NCBI GenBank assembly: GCA_025354065.1
Contig: JANXNM010000290.1
Span: 1 to 6,603, forward strand
DNA length: 6,603 bases
From: Synechococcales cyanobacterium 340R_concoct_173_sub
GTDB taxonomy: Bacteria; Cyanobacteriota; Cyanobacteriia; Leptolyngbyales; Leptolyngbyaceae
Reading direction: 5' to 3'
Under the pieces are notes generated by a model. The model searched no databases. It saw only the letters and a list, made by a program, of their open reading frames with translations, and was not told the origin of the DNA. Shown here one piece after another: positions 5,165-6,603 of the stretch. Position numbers and translations under genes: made by a program. Positions within the stretch are counted from its first letter, which is position 1, and the number at the start of each line of letters is the position of its first letter.

Positions 5165-5845
5165 TCAATTAAATTGCGATTCAGTTTCCATTTGCATCAT
5201 TCGGGTCCTGAGCCTTGTCGGATCGCCGCGATCGATGACAGTGCCTTGATGCATTAAGAGTGCGCCGTCTGCATAGTCCAACTCGTTAAGTCGATGCGTC
5301 ACCCAAAGCGCAGTAATGCCCCTTTCCTTGACAAGCCGCTGGACTTGGGCCACTAGTTCGAGCTGACTATCCAGATCAAGAAGGGCGGTCGGTTCGTCTA
5401 GAAGTAAAACATCGCAGTGGGTGGCTATTGCTCCGGCGATCGCCACCCGTTGCTTCTGTCCACCACTAAGGGCGTAGATAGGACGACGGCTGAATTCTAG
5501 AAGATTAACGGCGGCTAGCGCCTCTAAAACACGGGATTTGACTTGGGCAGAGGTGAGTTTTTCCCGGACTAATCCAAAGGAAACGTCAGCGCCAACGGTC
5601 GGCATAACAAGCTGATGATCAGGATTCTGAAAGACAAACCCAAGTTTTGGGGAGACCTGAATGGTGCCGCTTTGAGGAGGCAATAATCCCGCAATCAACC
5701 GTAAAAGCGTAGACTTGCCGCAGCCGTTCGTTCCCAACAGCATCCAAAACTCGCCTTGGGGAATATCCAAGGAACATCCCTTAAGGACCGATTGACCTGT
5801 TTTCCAGTCAAAGTTCAAATCATGAGTCGCGATCGCAGAAGCCAT
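5165..5845 (-). CDS. ECF/CbiO-type ABC transporter ATP-binding protein
   Basis: This 226-residue single ATPase domain would sit on the inner face of a membrane and power uptake. Walker A is GTNGCGKST (38-46), the Q-loop is FVFQNPDHQLVMPTVGADVSFGL (Q73), the signature is LSGGQKQRVAIAG (126-138), Walker B is DVLLLDEPT (145-153, E151) and the switch His is in WVTHRLNE (H184). The NPDHQLVMPTV-DVxFG pattern is characteristic of energy-coupling factor / cobalt-type ATPases (EcfA, CbiO). All catalytic elements are intact. I chose ATG 5845 because it directly precedes the domain and has AAGGG about 7 bases upstream; an in-frame GTG at 5911 would add 22 non-homologous residues. No partner membrane protein or substrate-binding component is present here, so the substrate is unknown. 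Confidence 0.92.
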   Translation of the reverse strand: MASAIATHDLNFDWKTGQSVLKGCSLDIPQGEFWMLLGTNGCGKSTLLRLIAGLLPPQSGTIQVSPKLGFVFQNPDHQLVMPTVGADVSFGLVREKLTSAQVKSRVLEALAAVNLLEFSRRPIYALSGGQKQRVAIAGAIATHCDVLLLDEPTALLDLDSQLELVAQVQRLVKERGITALWVTHRLNELDYADGALLMHQGTVIDRGDPTRLRTRMMQMETESQFN

Positions 5846-5904
5846 GATGTTTCCCTTGAATTCTTTACAAATAGGTTGCCATTCAAAAATTAGACCAAAA
5901 ACGA

Positions 5905-5972
5905 ACCGCACAATCTCAGGTCACACTGCGATCGCCTAAGCAAGAGTACAGTGCAGACTGAATTTGTGCGGT
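5905..5972 (-). promoter_or_regulatory. Long imperfect hairpin between UPF0367 and ABC ATPase genes
   Basis: Read on the minus strand, three nested stems stack: ACCGCACAA/TTGTGCGGT (9 bp), TTCAG/CTGAG (5 bp) and TGCACTG/CAGTGTG (7 bp), separated by 1x1 and 2x2 internal loops and closed by a 20-base loop. Three pairs are G-U wobbles on the minus RNA but would be mismatches on the plus RNA, which points to an RNA fold on the transcribed strand. It starts 15 bases after the UPF0367 stop and ends 59 bases before the ABC start. TCGTTTTT follows the 3' arm, so it may be a terminator for UPF0367, or a leader element of the ABC gene. Confidence 0.5.
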
Positions 5973-5987
5973 AGGTGACGATGATTA

Positions 5988-6251
5988 CTATGCGTTCGGG
6001 GCAAAGAACCCAGGGGCGCGTCCACCAGCTCCACCACTGGTTTTTTCATACATCTGTACAGAAATGACAGAACTTCCAAGCAGCGCAACTTTTTTGTTGG
6101 TCTGGTGGTCACAGGTAAGTTCAATCAGCGCATCATGGTTGCCCTGTAAGGCGCTTGAGAGCTGCTGAAATGCAGATTCAGCTTCTGCTTGCTCTTTTTT
6201 CTGGATGCTCAGAGTAGTGGGACCCTTCAATGTAAATTCCAAAATAAACAT
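5988..6251 (-). CDS. UPF0367 family protein
   Basis: An 87-residue protein, MFILEFTLKG to GFFAPNA, matches the cyanobacterial UPF0367 family as I recall it: an N-terminal strand (FILEFTLKG), a helix (QKKEQAEAESAFQQLSSAL), an LIELTCDHQTNKKVALL strand region, SSVISVQMYEK, and a Gly-rich APGFFA C-terminus. It has no signal peptide or membrane span, so it is presumably cytoplasmic. Its function is unknown. I chose ATG 6251 because conserved sequence starts there; an in-frame TTG at 6281 would add ten residues without support. No Shine-Dalgarno is evident. It is transcribed divergently from psbD and lies 142 bp upstream of the ABC ATPase, with a hairpin between the two genes. Confidence 0.78.
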   Translation of the reverse strand: MFILEFTLKGPTTLSIQKKEQAEAESAFQQLSSALQGNHDALIELTCDHQTNKKVALLGSSVISVQMYEKTSGGAGGRAPGFFAPNA

Positions 6252-6286
6252 AACCGTCAGTTCATCCCGTGGGCTGTGCAATAACT

Positions 6287-6292
6287 ATTATA
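6287..6292 (-). promoter_or_regulatory. Candidate -10 of the UPF0367 gene
   Basis: TATAAT on the minus strand (6292 to 6287) predicts a start near 6280 and a leader of about 30 bases. No convincing -35 lies upstream; TTCGAT at 16 bp is a poor match. The tandem CGATCGATCG (6303-6312) falls in the spacer/-35 area. Confidence 0.4.
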
Positions 6293-6369
6293 AGGATCTG
6301 ACCGATCGATCGAACTGTTTTTTCTGCCGCTTTTTTCAAAAAATCTGGCGGATCACCGAAGATTGCCCC

Positions 6370-6375
6370 TATACT
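6370..6375 (+). promoter_or_regulatory. Candidate -10 of the psbD promoter
   Basis: TATACT is a good -10 hexamer. It would start transcription near 6382 and give a leader of about 93 bases. No TTGACA-like -35 is at 16-18 bp, so an activator or a -35-independent promoter would be needed. The leader is A/T-rich just before the ribosome-binding site (TATATATTTATC at 6447-6458). Confidence 0.4.
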
Positions 6376-6392
6376 ATGTAAAGAAACGTAAA
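6375..6392. promoter_or_regulatory. HLR1-like element (possible RpaB site) upstream of psbD
   Basis: Read on the minus strand the sequence is TTTACGTT-TC-TTTACATA. The HLR1 consensus is two (G/T)TTACA(T/A)(T/A) repeats separated by two bases. The second repeat is perfect and the first differs only by G for A. RpaB binding to HLR1 at photosynthesis and high-light genes is established in other cyanobacteria. Here the site touches the candidate -10 and covers the predicted start, a position that would suit repression released by high light. Confidence 0.45.
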
Positions 6393-6462
6393 CCATCTCT
6401 CATACTCAGAACACTAAACGTTCTAAATTTGACAGATTGCCGTCTTTATATATTTATCTTTT

Positions 6463-6466
6463 GGAG
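6463..6466 (+). promoter_or_regulatory. Ribosome-binding site of psbD
   Basis: GGAG ends eight bases before ATG 6475, an ordinary spacing. It fixes the psbD start together with the conserved MTIA N-terminus. The AT-rich TATATATTTATC directly before it recalls the A/U-rich stretch in some psbA leaders, but that comparison is only suggestive. Confidence 0.7.
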
Positions 6467-6474
6467 ATTTGTAC

Positions 6475-6603
6475 ATGACCATTGCAATGGGGCGTGCGCC
6501 AGAGCGGGGCGTATTTGACGTACTCGACGATTGGCTAAAACGCGATCGCTTTGTGTTTGTGGGCTGGTCAGGCATCTTGCTGTTTCCATGCGCATTTTTA
6601 GCG
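6475..6603 (+). CDS. psbD: Photosystem II D2 protein, first 43 residues (3' end outside window)
   Basis: D2 pairs with D1 to form the photosystem II reaction centre in the thylakoid membrane and carries chlorophyll, pheophytin and QA. The visible part runs from [12 protein letters not shown] through [19 protein letters not shown] to [24 protein letters not shown] is the conserved stromal N-terminal helix, and [13 protein letters not shown] begins the first membrane helix. At residue 13 it has Val ([10 protein letters not shown]) where the D2 sequences I recall have Trp (RGWFD). The gene has a GGAG ribosome-binding site and an HLR1-like element upstream. psbC normally overlaps the end of psbD; that part is outside the window, so whether this is the psbDC copy or a second psbD cannot be told. 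Confidence 0.97.
   Translation, partial: MTIAMGRAPERGVFDVLDDWLKRDRFVFVGWSGILLFPCAFLA

Noticed and set aside
6429..6456. TTGACA (6429-6434) with TATTTA 16 bp downstream as the psbD promoter
   Set aside because: The -35 is perfect, but the transcript would start around 6463, on the ribosome-binding site itself, leaving a leader of about 12 bases. An upstream start is more likely, though mapping could overturn this.

Overview
The window is chromosomal cyanobacterial DNA. The evidence is a psbD (photosystem II D2) start at the right edge, two small protein families that I know mainly from cyanobacteria (TIGR02450-type Trp-rich protein and UPF0367), cyanobacterial-type LeuB, MetF and TrpS, and five copies of the HIP1 octamer GCGATCGC. 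I cannot name the genus. Most of the content is housekeeping. I see no mobile element, CRISPR array, phage gene or defence system.

Layout from left to right. The 3' half of leuB (+) runs convergently into a small Trp-rich protein gene (-), overlapping it by 17 bp. A secreted pentapeptide-repeat/TPR protein (+) then runs convergently into metF (-), and their stop codons share four bases. From metF to the UPF0367 gene everything lies on the minus strand. In transcription order (right to left) these are the UPF0367 gene, an ECF/CbiO-type ABC ATPase, a YacP-like NYN-domain nuclease, tRNA-Asn(GUU) with its own promoter and terminator, a 55-residue small protein, trpS and metF. psbD (+) is divergent from the UPF0367 gene across a 223-bp regulatory interval and leaves the window after 43 codons. 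With the 55-residue ORF counted as a gene, no gene-free stretch exceeds about 225 bp.

Functionally the genes cover leucine biosynthesis (leuB), one-carbon/methionine metabolism (metF), tryptophan charging (trpS), a tRNA, probable RNA decay (NYN) and photosystem II (psbD). Nothing shows that they form one pathway, and the gaps and private signals suggest several short transcription units. The items most worth a second look are non-coding or very small. They are a strand-specific long imperfect hairpin between the UPF0367 and ABC ATPase genes, an HLR1-like (RpaB) site upstream of psbD, an unusual Val at a D2 position that is Trp in the homologues I recall, the 55-residue ORF, a 16-bp perfect palindrome before metF, and a 17-bp tandem duplication in the trpS leader.
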